A stretch of 64,000 nucleotides of DNA, taken from assembly GCA_022710935.1 (NCBI GenBank), contig JAKLFY010000015.1, positions 40,068 to 104,067 on the forward strand, given 5' to 3'. The notes under the pieces are model-generated. The model ran no database searches, was not told the origin of the DNA, and saw only the letters and a program-made list of their open reading frames with translations. The stretch comes from Verrucomicrobiota bacterium. GTDB taxonomy: Bacteria > Verrucomicrobiota > Verrucomicrobiia > Limisphaerales > J093. Shown here piece after piece: positions 48,107-57,424 of the stretch; within the stretch, counting starts at the first letter, position 1; each line of letters starts with the position of its first letter. Position numbers and translations under genes: made by a program.

Positions 48107-48958
48107 ATGAGCGAACGCACGTTCACACTCGGCCACTCGCCCGACCCGGACGACGCCTTCATGTTCTACGGTCTTGCGAAGGGCCTGATCCGGACGCCGG
48201 GCTATCGCTTCGTGCACATCCTCGAGGACATCCAGACCCTGAACGAGCGGGCCACGCGCGGCGAACTCGACATCTCGGCCATCAGCATCCATGCCTATGC
48301 CTATGTGGCGGACACCTACGCGCTCTTGCCCAGCGGCGCCAGCATGGGCGACGGCTACGGCCCCATGCTCGTCGCCAAACGGCCCATCGGACAACACGAC
48401 ATTGCCGCGTGCCGCATCGCGGTGCCGGGCACGATGACCAGCGCCTTTCTCGCCCTGCAACTCTGGCTGGAACGACGCGCCGATCAGCTCTCGTGCGTGG
48501 TGGTCCCATTCGATCGCATCTTCGCCGCCGTCAAGGAGGACCGGGCCGATGTCGGCCTTGTCATTCACGAGGGCCAACTGACCTGGGACAAGGAGGGGCT
48601 CGTCGTATGTCAGGACCTCGGGGCATGGTGGAAACGGGAAAACGCCGGCCTCCCCCTGCCCCTCGGCGGCAACGTCATCCACAAACGCATCCCCGCCGAG
48701 GATCGCCGCCGCATCGCCGATATCGTCCGCACCAGCATCCAGTTCAGTCTGGATCACCGCGCTGAGGCCGTCGGCCATGCGCTCCAGTACGCGCGGGACA
48801 TGGGACGCGACCTCGCCGATCGGTTCGTCGGCATGTACGTAAACCACTGGACGCTCGATTATGGCGACGCGGGCCGCGAATCGATCCGCCGCTTCCTCGC
48901 CGCAGCGCAAGCCCGCGGCCTTATCCCCACAAGCCCGCCCCTCGAATTCGTCAATTGA
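48107..48958 (+). CDS. mqnD: 1,4-dihydroxy-6-naphthoate synthase (MqnD-like), futalosine menaquinone pathway
   Basis: A 283-residue periplasmic-binding-protein-like enzyme. It opens with FTLGHSPDPDDAFMFYGLAKG, the family's SPDPDD ligand loop. ELDISAISIHAYAYV and GASMGDGYGPMLVAKR (two pieces of the active cleft), FDRIFAAVKEDRADVGLVIHEGQLTW and LPLPLGGNVIHKR follow. MqnD converts cyclic dehypoxanthine futalosine to dihydroxynaphthoate. Length fits the family. MqnA and MqnD are related, but the SPDPDDAF form and HEGQLTW favour MqnD. ATG 48107 is preferred to 48038 because homology begins there. ridA follows after 18 bases. Confidence 0.85.
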   Translation: MSERTFTLGHSPDPDDAFMFYGLAKGLIRTPGYRFVHILEDIQTLNERATRGELDISAISIHAYAYVADTYALLPSGASMGDGYGPMLVAKRPIGQHDIAACRIAVPGTMTSAFLALQLWLERRADQLSCVVVPFDRIFAAVKEDRADVGLVIHEGQLTWDKEGLVVCQDLGAWWKRENAGLPLPLGGNVIHKRIPAEDRRRIADIVRTSIQFSLDHRAEAVGHALQYARDMGRDLADRFVGMYVNHWTLDYGDAGRESIRRFLAAAQARGLIPTSPPLEFVN

Positions 48959-48976
48959 CTCGAATCCACACCCACC

Positions 48977-49360
48977 ATGAAAAACCACACGACCATTCAG
49001 CCTGCCGGCGCGCCCGCGCCCGTCGGCCCCTACAGCCACGCCGTCCGGGTCGGTCCCCTGCTCTTCTGCTCGGGCCAGATCCCGCTCGATCCCGCCACCG
49101 GCGCCCTTGTGCCGGGCGATGTCAAGGCGCAGACCGACCGTGCGATCGAGAACATCAGGATCATCCTCGCCAGCGAGAACCTGACGCTGGCCAATGTGGT
49201 GAAGACAACCGTGTTCCTGCTCGACATCGCGGATTTCGCGGCGATGAACGAGGTGTACGGACGCCACTTCAGCGGCGACTGCCCCGCGCGCTCGGCCGTG
49301 CAGGTTGCGGCCCTGCCGCGGGGCGCGCGCGTCGAGATCGAGGCGATCGCGGCGTATTGA
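48977..49360 (+). CDS. ridA: RidA-family enamine/imine deaminase
   Basis: A 127-residue YjgF/RidA protein. PAPVGPYSHAVRVGPLLFCSGQIPLDPATG gives the PxGPYS and SGQIP hallmarks (shown as GPYSHAV and LFCSGQIPLDP). The active-site Arg is in CPARSAVQVAALPRGARVEIEAIA (seen as PARSAVQVAALP). The enzyme hydrolyses reactive enamines and imines formed by PLP enzymes. It is 18 bases after mqnD on the same strand. Confidence 0.95.
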   Translation: MKNHTTIQPAGAPAPVGPYSHAVRVGPLLFCSGQIPLDPATGALVPGDVKAQTDRAIENIRIILASENLTLANVVKTTVFLLDIADFAAMNEVYGRHFSGDCPARSAVQVAALPRGARVEIEAIAAY

Positions 49361-49433
49361 TGTCTCGGGCAGCCCCGGGCCTGTTTCCGGCATTCAGCGG
49401 GAAGAACCTGCAATTCTCAATTTGACAACGCTC

Positions 49434-49507
49434 AGAGCGCCGGGTCGGGGGACCCGGCCTACAACCGCTCGATTCTCCGGCGCTGTAGGTCGGGTGCCCT
49501 CACCCGG
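49434..49507. repeat. Two adjacent hairpins in the ridA-WYL gap
   Basis: GCCGGGTC and GACCCGGC (49439-49458) form an 8-bp stem with a 4-base loop. A second unit CGGGTGCCCTCACCCG follows about 35 bases later. The second resembles the outer part of repeat family B. Confidence 0.5.
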
Positions 49508-49566
49508 CGGCAAAGCCATGCACCTGGAATGAGAACCGCCAGGGGAACACCGCACGAACAGGTCAG

Positions 49567-50664
49567 ATGAGCGGAATGCGAGACAAGGAAAGACCCCGGA
49601 GCGCGGCAACGCCGCAACCAAAGCAACGGAAACCTCGCGCACGCCCGGTGGCAGCGAACGCGCCGGTCGCCGCGCTGCGCCGACGCGGGCGGTCGCGTCC
49701 GCCGCTCGAGCGGATGCTGCGGATTCACCAGGCCATCCAGTCGGGGCGGCATCCCAACGCGACCACGCTGGCGCGCGAACTTGAAGTCAGCGCAAAGTCG
49801 ATTGTCCGCGATCTGCAGTTCATGCGCGACCGCCTGGATTTGCCCATCGCGTATGACGATCGCCGCTGGGGGTATTTTTACACCCAGGAAGTCAGCGCGT
49901 TTCCGAATTTGCAGATTACCGAAGGGGAGCTGTTCGCGCTGCTCGTGGCCGAGAAAGCGGTCCAGCAATACCGCGGCACGAATTTCGAGCGTCCGCTCGT
50001 GAGCGCCCTCAAGAAGCTCTCCGACGCACTGCCCGAGACCGTGTCGCTCCAGTGGACGGACTGGGACCAGACGATCTCGTTCCGCACCAGTGCCGAACCG
50101 GTCCTGAATCTCGAGGTGTTCGACGCCCTGGCCCGAGCAGCGGCGCGGCGGGAACAGATCGAATTGTCTTACCGGAAGCCGGGACGCCCCGAGGCGGATC
50201 GCCGGGTGGTCGACCCGTATCATCTGGCGAATATCAACGGCGAGTGGTTCCTCTTCGCATTCGATCATCTGCGCCGCGACCTGCGGACATTCGTGCCCGC
50301 CAGGATTCAGTCGGTGCGCCCGACCGGCCGGCGCTTCGTGCGCCCCCGAGGATTCTCGGTTGACCGGCAATTGCGGGGCAGTTTCGGCGTCCACTCGGCC
50401 GAGGGCCGCTTCGATGTGGTGCTTCGCTTCACGCCCAGGGTGGCCGATTACATCCGCGAGAAGCGGTGGCATCCTTCGCAGATCCTCGCGGACCGTCCCA
50501 ACGGCGGTGTCGAACTGCGGCTCAGATTATCGAGTCTGACCGAGATACGACGCTGGATTCTCGGTTGGGGCGGCGAGGCGACCGTGGTCCGTCCGCCGGA
50601 GCTGGCGGATGCGGTGCGTCAGGCCGCCCAGGCAATCCTCGATGCGAGAATCCCTGACCGGTGA
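49567..50664 (+). CDS. WYL-domain transcriptional regulator
   Basis: A 365-residue protein. The first 45 residues are basic and disordered. A DeoR-type winged helix-turn-helix spans about 48-110 (QAIQSGRHPNATTLARELEVSAKSIVRDLQF, seen as TLARELEVSAKSIVRDLQ). The WYL domain at about 185-265 has the VDPYHLANINGEWFLFAFDHL pattern, and the C-terminal WCX extension follows. WYL domains bind nucleic acid or nucleotide ligands, and such regulators often control DNA-damage or defence genes. No target is evident here. It converges with the hybrid kinase gene. Confidence 0.88.
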   Translation: MSGMRDKERPRSAATPQPKQRKPRARPVAANAPVAALRRRGRSRPPLERMLRIHQAIQSGRHPNATTLARELEVSAKSIVRDLQFMRDRLDLPIAYDDRRWGYFYTQEVSAFPNLQITEGELFALLVAEKAVQQYRGTNFERPLVSALKKLSDALPETVSLQWTDWDQTISFRTSAEPVLNLEVFDALARAAARREQIELSYRKPGRPEADRRVVDPYHLANINGEWFLFAFDHLRRDLRTFVPARIQSVRPTGRRFVRPRGFSVDRQLRGSFGVHSAEGRFDVVLRFTPRVADYIREKRWHPSQILADRPNGGVELRLRLSSLTEIRRWILGWGGEATVVRPPELADAVRQAAQAILDARIPDR

Positions 50665-50667
50665 GGC

Positions 50668-50757
50668 TGCGGAGTTCGGAGATCGGAGTTCGGAGATCGG
50701 AGATGGGGGGAGGTACGTCGGTGCGTCGGTGGCCAGTGCGTCAGTGCGTGTTCGGCT
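50668..50757. repeat. Microrepeats between convergent genes
   Basis: The units CGGAGTTCGGAGAT (repeated two to three times) and GTCGGTGCGTCGGTGGC/GTGCGTCAGTGCGTG form imperfect tandem arrays; the second array runs into the 3' end of the kinase gene. Confidence 0.6.
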
Positions 50758-53620
50758 GGCGTGCCTGCGCCGGCACAGAGAGGCCGGTAGCCGCCGCCAG
50801 GGCCAGGCTCACTTTTTCGAACTCGGAGCTTGCGGCGCCGACGCCTCGTTCAACGGTGGCAAGATCGCCTGCCTTGGCACTCTGTTCGAGTTCGGCGCAC
50901 AGACGCGCCAATCGCTGGGCGCCCAACCCGCTCGCGCTGCCCTTGAGACTGTGGGCGGCGCGCGCGAACCCGGCGAGATCGCCCGCGGCGGCGGCGGCAA
51001 GAAGGCCATCGCGGAGCGGAATGGCGCTCTGAAAGAAGAGCTCGGCCATCTCGACCAAGGCGTCGGTCTCGCCCGGCACGTTCAGTTCGGCGAGGCTGCG
51101 CAACATGGAGAGGTCGAGCGTTTCCTCGTCGGGGCCCGGCTGGGCCCCGGACGCAGCCGGGGCCAGGTCCTGGTCGGCGGTCAGCCTTTCACTGGCCCGC
51201 TGCAAGGCGGCTTCGAGGTCGGGAAGCCGGACGGGCTTGGGGATGTAGTCATCCATTCCCGCGGCGACGCAGCGCTCGCGATCCCCTTCCATGGTGTTCG
51301 CTGTCATCGCGATGATCCGCAAGGGGCGCCGGGGCGCGCCGACCGTGCCGCTGATCGGCACCTCCTGTTTGCGAATGGCGCGGGCGGTTTCGTAGCCATC
51401 GAGTTCGGGCATCTGACAATCGAGGAGCAGGAGGTCGTAACTCTGCCGTTCCAAGACCTCGAGCACCTGCCGGCCGTTCGAGACGGCGTCCGCGGCGTGA
51501 CCCAGCCGGCGGAGCTGGCGCAGGGCGAGGCGCTGGTTGACGAGGTTGTCCTCGGCCACCAGGATGCGAAGCGGGACGGATGGCGTGGCTGGAGGGGACG
51601 GACTGTGGAGTCGGGCGGCGAGACTTGCAGGTTCGTGTGCGCCTGACGGTGTGGCGGCGGCCATGACCTTGACCAGGCCGTCATAGAGGCGGCCCTCGCG
51701 CGGAGGCTTGACGAGGCACGCGGCGATTCCTGCGCTGCGCATGGTGGCCACATCGAGCCGATCGCGCAGCGAGGTCAGCATGATCAGCCGTGTCTGGCTT
51801 GTGTTTGGATCCGCTCGAATGCCCTCGGCCAGGCTCAGACCGTCCATCTCGGGCATCTCCATGTCGATCAGGGCCAGATCGTACGCGGTGCCCGCGCGGG
51901 CGGCGCTCTGGAGCAGGGCCAGGGCCGCGGCGCCGTTTGCGGCTTCGTCGGCTTGAACGCGCCAGCGGGCTAGGGTCTCCACCAGCAGACGCCGATTGAG
52001 CGGGTGGTCGTCGACAACCAGGGCGCGCACGCCCGCCAGAAGGTCGCGGCTCGGCTCGGCGGCCTGGGCGCTTTCGGGTTGGCGCTCGAACGAGGCTGTG
52101 AACCAGAAAGAGGATCCGCGTCCGACCTGGCTGAGGACGCCGATCTCTCCCTCCATCAACTCGACGAGCTGTTTGCAGATCGCCAGGCCCAGCCCGGTCC
52201 CGCCGTATTTGCGCGTGGTCGATCCGTCGGCCTGGCTGAAGGCCTCGAAGATGCGCGATTGCGCTTCGGGTGCGATGCCGATGCCCGTGTCGCGGATCTC
52301 GGCTCGGATCGCCGTGTGCGTCTCCGTTGTCTCGAGCGGCTGGAGATCGAGGACGATTTCGCCGCGGTCAGTGAACTTGATGGCATTGCCGATGAGGTTG
52401 GTGAGGACCTGGCCCAGGCGGCCCGGATCGCCGCGCAGCCGGCGAGGCAGCGCAGCGCCCAGGAAATAGACCAGTTCCACGCCCTTGGCATGGGCGGACT
52501 CGGCCAGGAGATCCACCGTGCCCTCGACAACCTCCTGGAGATCGAAATCGACATGGTCGAGCTTCATCCGGCCCGCCTCCATCCTCGAGAAATCGAGGAT
52601 GTCGTTGATGATGTTCAGGAGCAACTCGCCGCTCCGGCGGATGGTCTCGGCGCCGTCCCGCTGCTCGACCGACAGCTCGGTCTCGAGCAAGAGGCCGGCC
52701 ATGCCGATGATGGCATGCATCGGCGTGCGGATCTCGTGGCTCATGTTGGCGAGGAACTCGCCCTTGAGCCGCATGGCCTCGACGGCGGCGTCGCGGGCCT
52801 TCTCCAATTGCCGCTCGGCCTCGACGAGCACCGTGATGTCCTTCGACACGCCAAACGTGCCGATGATGTTCCCGTTGCGGTCGCACAACGGCATCTTGGT
52901 GGTCAGCGCCCAGGTCTGGCGCCCGTCGGGCCACGTCTCCAGTTCCTTCTTGCCCACGATCGGCTCGCCTGTGGCGATGATCCGCTGCTCGTCCTCGTAA
53001 GCCTGACGGGCATGGGCTTCCCCGAAGAAATCGAAGTCGGTCTTCCCCACCACCTGGCTCGAATCGCGCGCGCCGAACATTCGCGCCATCTCGCGGCTGA
53101 CCCGCAGGAAACGGGATTGCCGGTCCTTGAAGTAGATCGCGTCGGGGATGCTGTCCAGGAGCGCCTGGAGCAGGTCGCGCTCGTGCTCGATCGCCTGCTC
53201 CATCCGCTTCCGCTCGGTCACGTCCCAGAAGATCCCCTGCACGCCGGTCACCTTGCCGCTGGCGTCGTAGAGAGGCGTCTTGAGCACCTGGACATACGTC
53301 CGCTCGCCATTGGGCCGGACATTCTCCTCGATCGCATCCAGGACCGTGAGCGTGTCCATGACACGCCGATCGTCATCGCGGTACTTGGACGCCAGTTCCG
53401 GCGGATAGAAATCGGCGTCCGTCTTGCCGAGGATTTCCTCGGGCGGGCGGCCGACGGTGCGACAGAACCGCTGGTTGACGAAGGTGAATCGCCCCTCGGT
53501 GTCCTTGCGAAAGATGCTCTGGGGCAGGCAATCGACCAGCGAATGATAGAGCATCTCCGAGTCCCACAACGCCTGCTCGGTCTCGCGGCGACTGCTGTCC
53601 GCTTCGGGCGACGCGCTCAT
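50741..53620 (-). CDS. Hybrid sensor histidine kinase: 2 PAS, HisKA, HATPase, 2 REC, Hpt
   Basis: A 959-residue cytoplasmic sensor with no transmembrane helix. PAS1 spans about 20-140 and PAS2 about 150-265. HisKA carries His295 in FLANMSHEIRTPMHAIIG. HATPase spans about 395-510 (NLIGNAIKFTD, DTGIGIAPEAQ, GTGLGLAICKQLVELM). There are two receiver domains (phosphoacceptor Asp in LALIDMEMPEMDG and LLLLDCQMPELDG) and a C-terminal Hpt with its His in AAHSLKGSASGLG. This gives a complete internal phosphorelay needing only a final output regulator, which is not adjacent. The PAS ligands are unknown. Confidence 0.93.
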   Translation of the reverse strand: MSASPEADSSRRETEQALWDSEMLYHSLVDCLPQSIFRKDTEGRFTFVNQRFCRTVGRPPEEILGKTDADFYPPELASKYRDDDRRVMDTLTVLDAIEENVRPNGERTYVQVLKTPLYDASGKVTGVQGIFWDVTERKRMEQAIEHERDLLQALLDSIPDAIYFKDRQSRFLRVSREMARMFGARDSSQVVGKTDFDFFGEAHARQAYEDEQRIIATGEPIVGKKELETWPDGRQTWALTTKMPLCDRNGNIIGTFGVSKDITVLVEAERQLEKARDAAVEAMRLKGEFLANMSHEIRTPMHAIIGMAGLLLETELSVEQRDGAETIRRSGELLLNIINDILDFSRMEAGRMKLDHVDFDLQEVVEGTVDLLAESAHAKGVELVYFLGAALPRRLRGDPGRLGQVLTNLIGNAIKFTDRGEIVLDLQPLETTETHTAIRAEIRDTGIGIAPEAQSRIFEAFSQADGSTTRKYGGTGLGLAICKQLVELMEGEIGVLSQVGRGSSFWFTASFERQPESAQAAEPSRDLLAGVRALVVDDHPLNRRLLVETLARWRVQADEAANGAAALALLQSAARAGTAYDLALIDMEMPEMDGLSLAEGIRADPNTSQTRLIMLTSLRDRLDVATMRSAGIAACLVKPPREGRLYDGLVKVMAAATPSGAHEPASLAARLHSPSPPATPSVPLRILVAEDNLVNQRLALRQLRRLGHAADAVSNGRQVLEVLERQSYDLLLLDCQMPELDGYETARAIRKQEVPISGTVGAPRRPLRIIAMTANTMEGDRERCVAAGMDDYIPKPVRLPDLEAALQRASERLTADQDLAPAASGAQPGPDEETLDLSMLRSLAELNVPGETDALVEMAELFFQSAIPLRDGLLAAAAAGDLAGFARAAHSLKGSASGLGAQRLARLCAELEQSAKAGDLATVERGVGAASSEFEKVSLALAAATGLSVPAQARQPNTH

Positions 53621-53642
53621 GTCGGCTTCTTTCCAACCCGCA

Positions 53643-53702
53643 TAGCTTTCCTATTGCGAAGTCTCATCGGCACGTGCATGGACGGAGTGAACCATGCGGG
53701 CT
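53643..53702 (+). repeat. Dispersed repeat family A, diverged copy 3
   Basis: TAGCTTTCCTATTGCGAAGTC and GACGGAGTGAACCATGCGGGCTA keep the order and spacing of copy 1, with more substitutions. Confidence 0.55.
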
Positions 53703-56700
53703 ACACGGATACCAACGACGCCTTGCTCGGATCGCCCAATCCGACCTCGCGCGCCAGCACGGCCGCCTGCGCGCGCGCCGCGGCCATTTTCGGATACCGG
53801 ATTTCCCGGTAGCCGGTGACCGTCTCGGGGAGCCGCAGCATGCGGACACAGGCATCGTAGCCGCGGGGTGTCCGGGACGCCTCGTCGAAGCCCGCCAAGA
53901 GGCCGATGTACCAGTCGCGGAAGTCCTTCTCCTGCCTGTGCCAGTCGGGCATGACGCGGCGCAGCCAGCGCTGATGCTTGAGCAACGAGAGCATCCAGTC
54001 GCGCGTTCGCAGGTTGAAGGCAACCTCGCGACCGAGCAGGGCGAATTGCGGGCGATTGAGGTGCCGATAGACCAGGCGGTCGCCGCGGGCGGGATCGACG
54101 TTGTACCAGGCCCGGTCGCGGCGGTGTTTCTCTTCGCTGGTGAGGAGGTGGGCCACGTACACTTCGTCCTTGATCAGCATGACCTTGTGCAGGTTCCAGA
54201 TCACGGCCTTGGTGGCCTCGAAGTCCCGGCTTGCGCTGTCGGACGCGCGAACGCGCCGGACCAGCGCGATGTACCGCGCCGCGTACGCGGCGTTCTCGAA
54301 CTGAATCAGATCGTAGACCCGCAGGGCGAAATCGGCGAGCGTCCGGTCGTCCATCGGCAGATCGCGGACCGCCTCGTCGGTCATCGCACGGTACGCCGCG
54401 GCCAAGGCCTTTCCCCGGCGCCGCGTTCGCGCGAGAATCTCAACCTTGTCCGCCAGGATACCCGCATACGTTGCGGATTCGCTTTGGAGGCCGGCGTTTT
54501 GCCGGACGGCCTCGATGTCATGGGCCATCAATCGCCCGAGTGTGAAGGCCTTGACGTTCTCGGACCCGGCGGCGCCGAGTCCGCTGCGGATCGCCCATTC
54601 GAGGGTCTCGAGGCGGAGCGGGATCAGGCCGCGTTGGAAGGCCAGGCCGAGCATGACGATGTTGGCGTACAGTTGGGTTCCGAAGTAACGCTCGGAGACT
54701 TCCGACACATTGCAGCTCGAGTAGGCCTCGGGCCGTGAATTGCGCCGCAGCAAGTCTTCGAGAACCGTCACCTGGAAATCGTCCTTGCCCAGCAGACTCA
54801 GGATCGTCGGCGTTTTGTGCGTATTGACGACAAAGGCCGTCCGATGCCGGCTGCCCACGCGCTGGTTGGTCGACGGATCGATGGCCCGAGCCGCTTCGAG
54901 AATGTCCACGCCGAGCACCAGATCCGCTTTGCCGTACGGGATCAGGTTCGAACAATAGGGCGCCCCCTCGACCGCATACGTGATCATCGAGTAGACGCCT
55001 CCGTTCCGAATCGCCAGCCCCTTTTTGTCGCAGAACCGAACCTGGTACCCTTCCCGATGGCCCGCCAGCACAAGGATGGCGGTCGCGGTTCCAATCCCCA
55101 TTCCGCCCACCCCGGCCAGATAACCGTGCCAGCGCCCCTCGATGGGTGGCGGCGCGGGCACGGGCAGAATCGAGGCATCGAGTCGCTCGAAGAGCGTCGG
55201 CGGCTTCTGCCTGCGAAGGACCGTGACCTCCTCGAAAGACGGACACGCCTGCACCCGCGGCCCGTCATCGGGCGTCGACACCATGGCCCGCGCACACGCA
55301 CCATCGGTCACGCACCACGAGAAATCGATCTGCACTTTGCGCCCGTACGGAGTCTGCGCAAACGTCAGCCCGGGGCATCCGGTCGCCTTTGTGCATTCGA
55401 GGCAGTTCTCACAGACCTCGTGGGTGATGTTGATGAACTGCTTCTCGGACAGAAAGCCCTTCTCCCGCAAAACCCTCCGCTCCTCGCGCGCCGCGCGCCG
55501 ATGAAACGTGATGCCGCATTCCTTGTCCGCCACGACAACCTTGACGCCGTCCTGCAGGATCACCTTCTCGAGCAGTTCGCGGTAGGTCTCGCGCTCGGCT
55601 GGATTCACCCGCACCACCGTCGCGCCGGAGCGCGTCTGGTTCGTGATGCCCGCGATCACGGCGTCGATATTCTGGGCAAAAGTCCGTTCGCCCATCAGCC
55701 CCTGGTCCAAAGCCGGCGTCGTCTGGTGTCCGGTCATCGCCGTCGTCTTGTTGTCCAGCACGATGTAGGTGATGTCCTGGCCGTTCTTGAGCGAGTTCGA
55801 GATCGCAAGCTGCCCGCTGTGGAAGAAGGTCGAATCCCCCATGAACACGACCTGTTTGTTGCGGATAAACGGATCGATGCCCGCCCCCGTGCCGCCTCCC
55901 AGCCCCATGCCGCTGTAGTTGTGCATCAGGTCCTTGGTCGGCTCGAACATCAGCATCGTGTAGCAGCCCGTGTCCCCGTGAAAAAGCAGGTCCACCGGCC
56001 CGCTCCCGTGCACCCGCCGCATGTAGCGCGGATCACAAAACTGCTTCTTCATCTCGACCAACACGCTCGCCGAGTCCCGATGCGGGCAGCCCGGACAGAA
56101 TGTCGGGGTCCGCGCCGCGATATCGACCACCACCGATTTGATCTCGCGGATCAGGTCCAATTCCCGCCGGATGCGCGCTGCGTCGATGCGCCCTTCCAGC
56201 TCGGGCAGGCTCAACAACAGCGGTCCCAACCGGCCGACCAGCTTGCTCGGGTTCAAACCTCGCGTCGACGGGATCGGATTCAGGCCTTCTGGGAACTGCT
56301 TGCCCCAGACCCGGCAACAGGAGTCCGGGCCGCTCCCCGACCGTTTCTGCCAGGCCCGCGTGACGATGGCAAGCACCTGCTCCTCGAGGAAGCCGCGGCG
56401 CTCCTCGATCACGAAGGCGTCCTTCAGCCCGGATGTAAACTCCTCGATGAGCGCCGGATCGAGTGGGTAGGTCACGCCAAGTTTCAGGATCGGAAAATGC
56501 CCGTCGACTCCCATCTCCGCGAGGGCATGGCGCAGGTAACAGTAGGCAGCCGCCGAACTGATGAAGCCGATCCGAGCATCGAGGTTGGTGTCATTTCCGG
56601 GCAGGATCTGATTGGCGCCGTGCCGACGCGCACTGGCCCAGAGCCGGGCATAGCGGTCGTCCAGCCCCTGCTCCTTGCGCCAGGTGCGGGGAGGGAGCAG

Positions 56701-57393
56701 GACATTCCGCTCGAAATCGATCTTGGCTGTGTCCAAATCGAACGGAGTGTGCAGGTTGAGCGCAGGGGCGTGGTTGGGCCGGACGCTCACCGCGCCGCCG
56801 CCGTCCGCCTGGTTCGTCGTGACCAGGTATCCGATGTACAGCTCGCTTTCACGGGAGAGCGTAAATGCCAGGTTGACCCAGTCTTTGAGTTCCTGGGCAT
56901 CGCTCGGCTCGAGCACCGGCATCATCAGGTGCTTGGCGATATAGCGCGAGTCCGCCGGCACCTGGGTCGAGTCGCTCCACGGATCGTCCCCCAGCACAAT
57001 CACCGCCCCCCCCTCCGGATGCGCCCCCACAAGATTCCCCAGGGCTAACGCGTCGGCAGCGACGTGCACACCCACGCTCTTCTGCACACTGATCGCCCGC
57101 AAGCCATGCATCTGCGAGCCGTTGACCATGGCGGCCGACAACGCCTCGTTGTTCGCCATCGTCGCCCGAATCCCTTGCTCGGCAAGCAATTCCTGAATCT
57201 CAGAGGCGGTATCGAAGAAACCGGCAACGGGTGAGCCGGGATAGCCAGTCCACAGATGGGTGCCGCCGACGGTTTCCAGGCATCCTTTGACGAGCAGCTC
57301 GTTCCCCGTAAACACTTCTATACCAGAAGCTTTGGTAAACCGCGAATCGACTTTCACCAGACGCAGTATGTCATCCACTCCCTGCACTGGCAA
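53701..57393 (-). CDS. Fused indolepyruvate:ferredoxin oxidoreductase (IorA-IorB type)
   Basis: About 1230 residues joining both subunits. The N-terminal TPP-pyrimidine domain (LWTGYPGSPVAGFFD, MANNEALSAAMVNGSQ) is followed by CPGCPHRDS near 435. The TPP-binding core spans about 470-620 (GDTGCYTML, GMGLGGGTGAGIDPF, VFMGDSTFFHSGQLA). A Cys-rich segment CENCLECTKATGCPG lies near 665 and the gamma-type domain starts with GVGGMGIGTATAI near 763; a long C-terminal domain follows, as in DUF6537 fusions. It oxidises aryl pyruvates to acyl-CoA with ferredoxin. The start is uncertain: TTG 57393 is the longest frame, GTG 57378 and 57357 are alternatives. It follows the secreted-protein gene by 31 bases. 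Confidence 0.88.
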   Translation of the reverse strand: MPVQGVDDILRLVKVDSRFTKASGIEVFTGNELLVKGCLETVGGTHLWTGYPGSPVAGFFDTASEIQELLAEQGIRATMANNEALSAAMVNGSQMHGLRAISVQKSVGVHVAADALALGNLVGAHPEGGAVIVLGDDPWSDSTQVPADSRYIAKHLMMPVLEPSDAQELKDWVNLAFTLSRESELYIGYLVTTNQADGGGAVSVRPNHAPALNLHTPFDLDTAKIDFERNVLLPPRTWRKEQGLDDRYARLWASARRHGANQILPGNDTNLDARIGFISSAAAYCYLRHALAEMGVDGHFPILKLGVTYPLDPALIEEFTSGLKDAFVIEERRGFLEEQVLAIVTRAWQKRSGSGPDSCCRVWGKQFPEGLNPIPSTRGLNPSKLVGRLGPLLLSLPELEGRIDAARIRRELDLIREIKSVVVDIAARTPTFCPGCPHRDSASVLVEMKKQFCDPRYMRRVHGSGPVDLLFHGDTGCYTMLMFEPTKDLMHNYSGMGLGGGTGAGIDPFIRNKQVVFMGDSTFFHSGQLAISNSLKNGQDITYIVLDNKTTAMTGHQTTPALDQGLMGERTFAQNIDAVIAGITNQTRSGATVVRVNPAERETYRELLEKVILQDGVKVVVADKECGITFHRRAAREERRVLREKGFLSEKQFINITHEVCENCLECTKATGCPGLTFAQTPYGRKVQIDFSWCVTDGACARAMVSTPDDGPRVQACPSFEEVTVLRRQKPPTLFERLDASILPVPAPPPIEGRWHGYLAGVGGMGIGTATAILVLAGHREGYQVRFCDKKGLAIRNGGVYSMITYAVEGAPYCSNLIPYGKADLVLGVDILEAARAIDPSTNQRVGSRHRTAFVVNTHKTPTILSLLGKDDFQVTVLEDLLRRNSRPEAYSSCNVSEVSERYFGTQLYANIVMLGLAFQRGLIPLRLETLEWAIRSGLGAAGSENVKAFTLGRLMAHDIEAVRQNAGLQSESATYAGILADKVEILARTRRRGKALAAAYRAMTDEAVRDLPMDDRTLADFALRVYDLIQFENAAYAARYIALVRRVRASDSASRDFEATKAVIWNLHKVMLIKDEVYVAHLLTSEEKHRRDRAWYNVDPARGDRLVYRHLNRPQFALLGREVAFNLRTRDWMLSLLKHQRWLRRVMPDWHRQEKDFRDWYIGLLAGFDEASRTPRGYDACVRMLRLPETVTGYREIRYPKMAAARAQAAVLAREVGLGDPSKASLVSV

Positions 57394-57424
57394 GAGTGGA
57401 CTTCCTGGCTGACTTCCAAGCCCG

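Noticed and set aside
52004..53812. 602-codon plus-strand frame antisense to the hybrid kinase
   Set aside because: No motifs, and the opposite strand holds a complete multidomain kinase.
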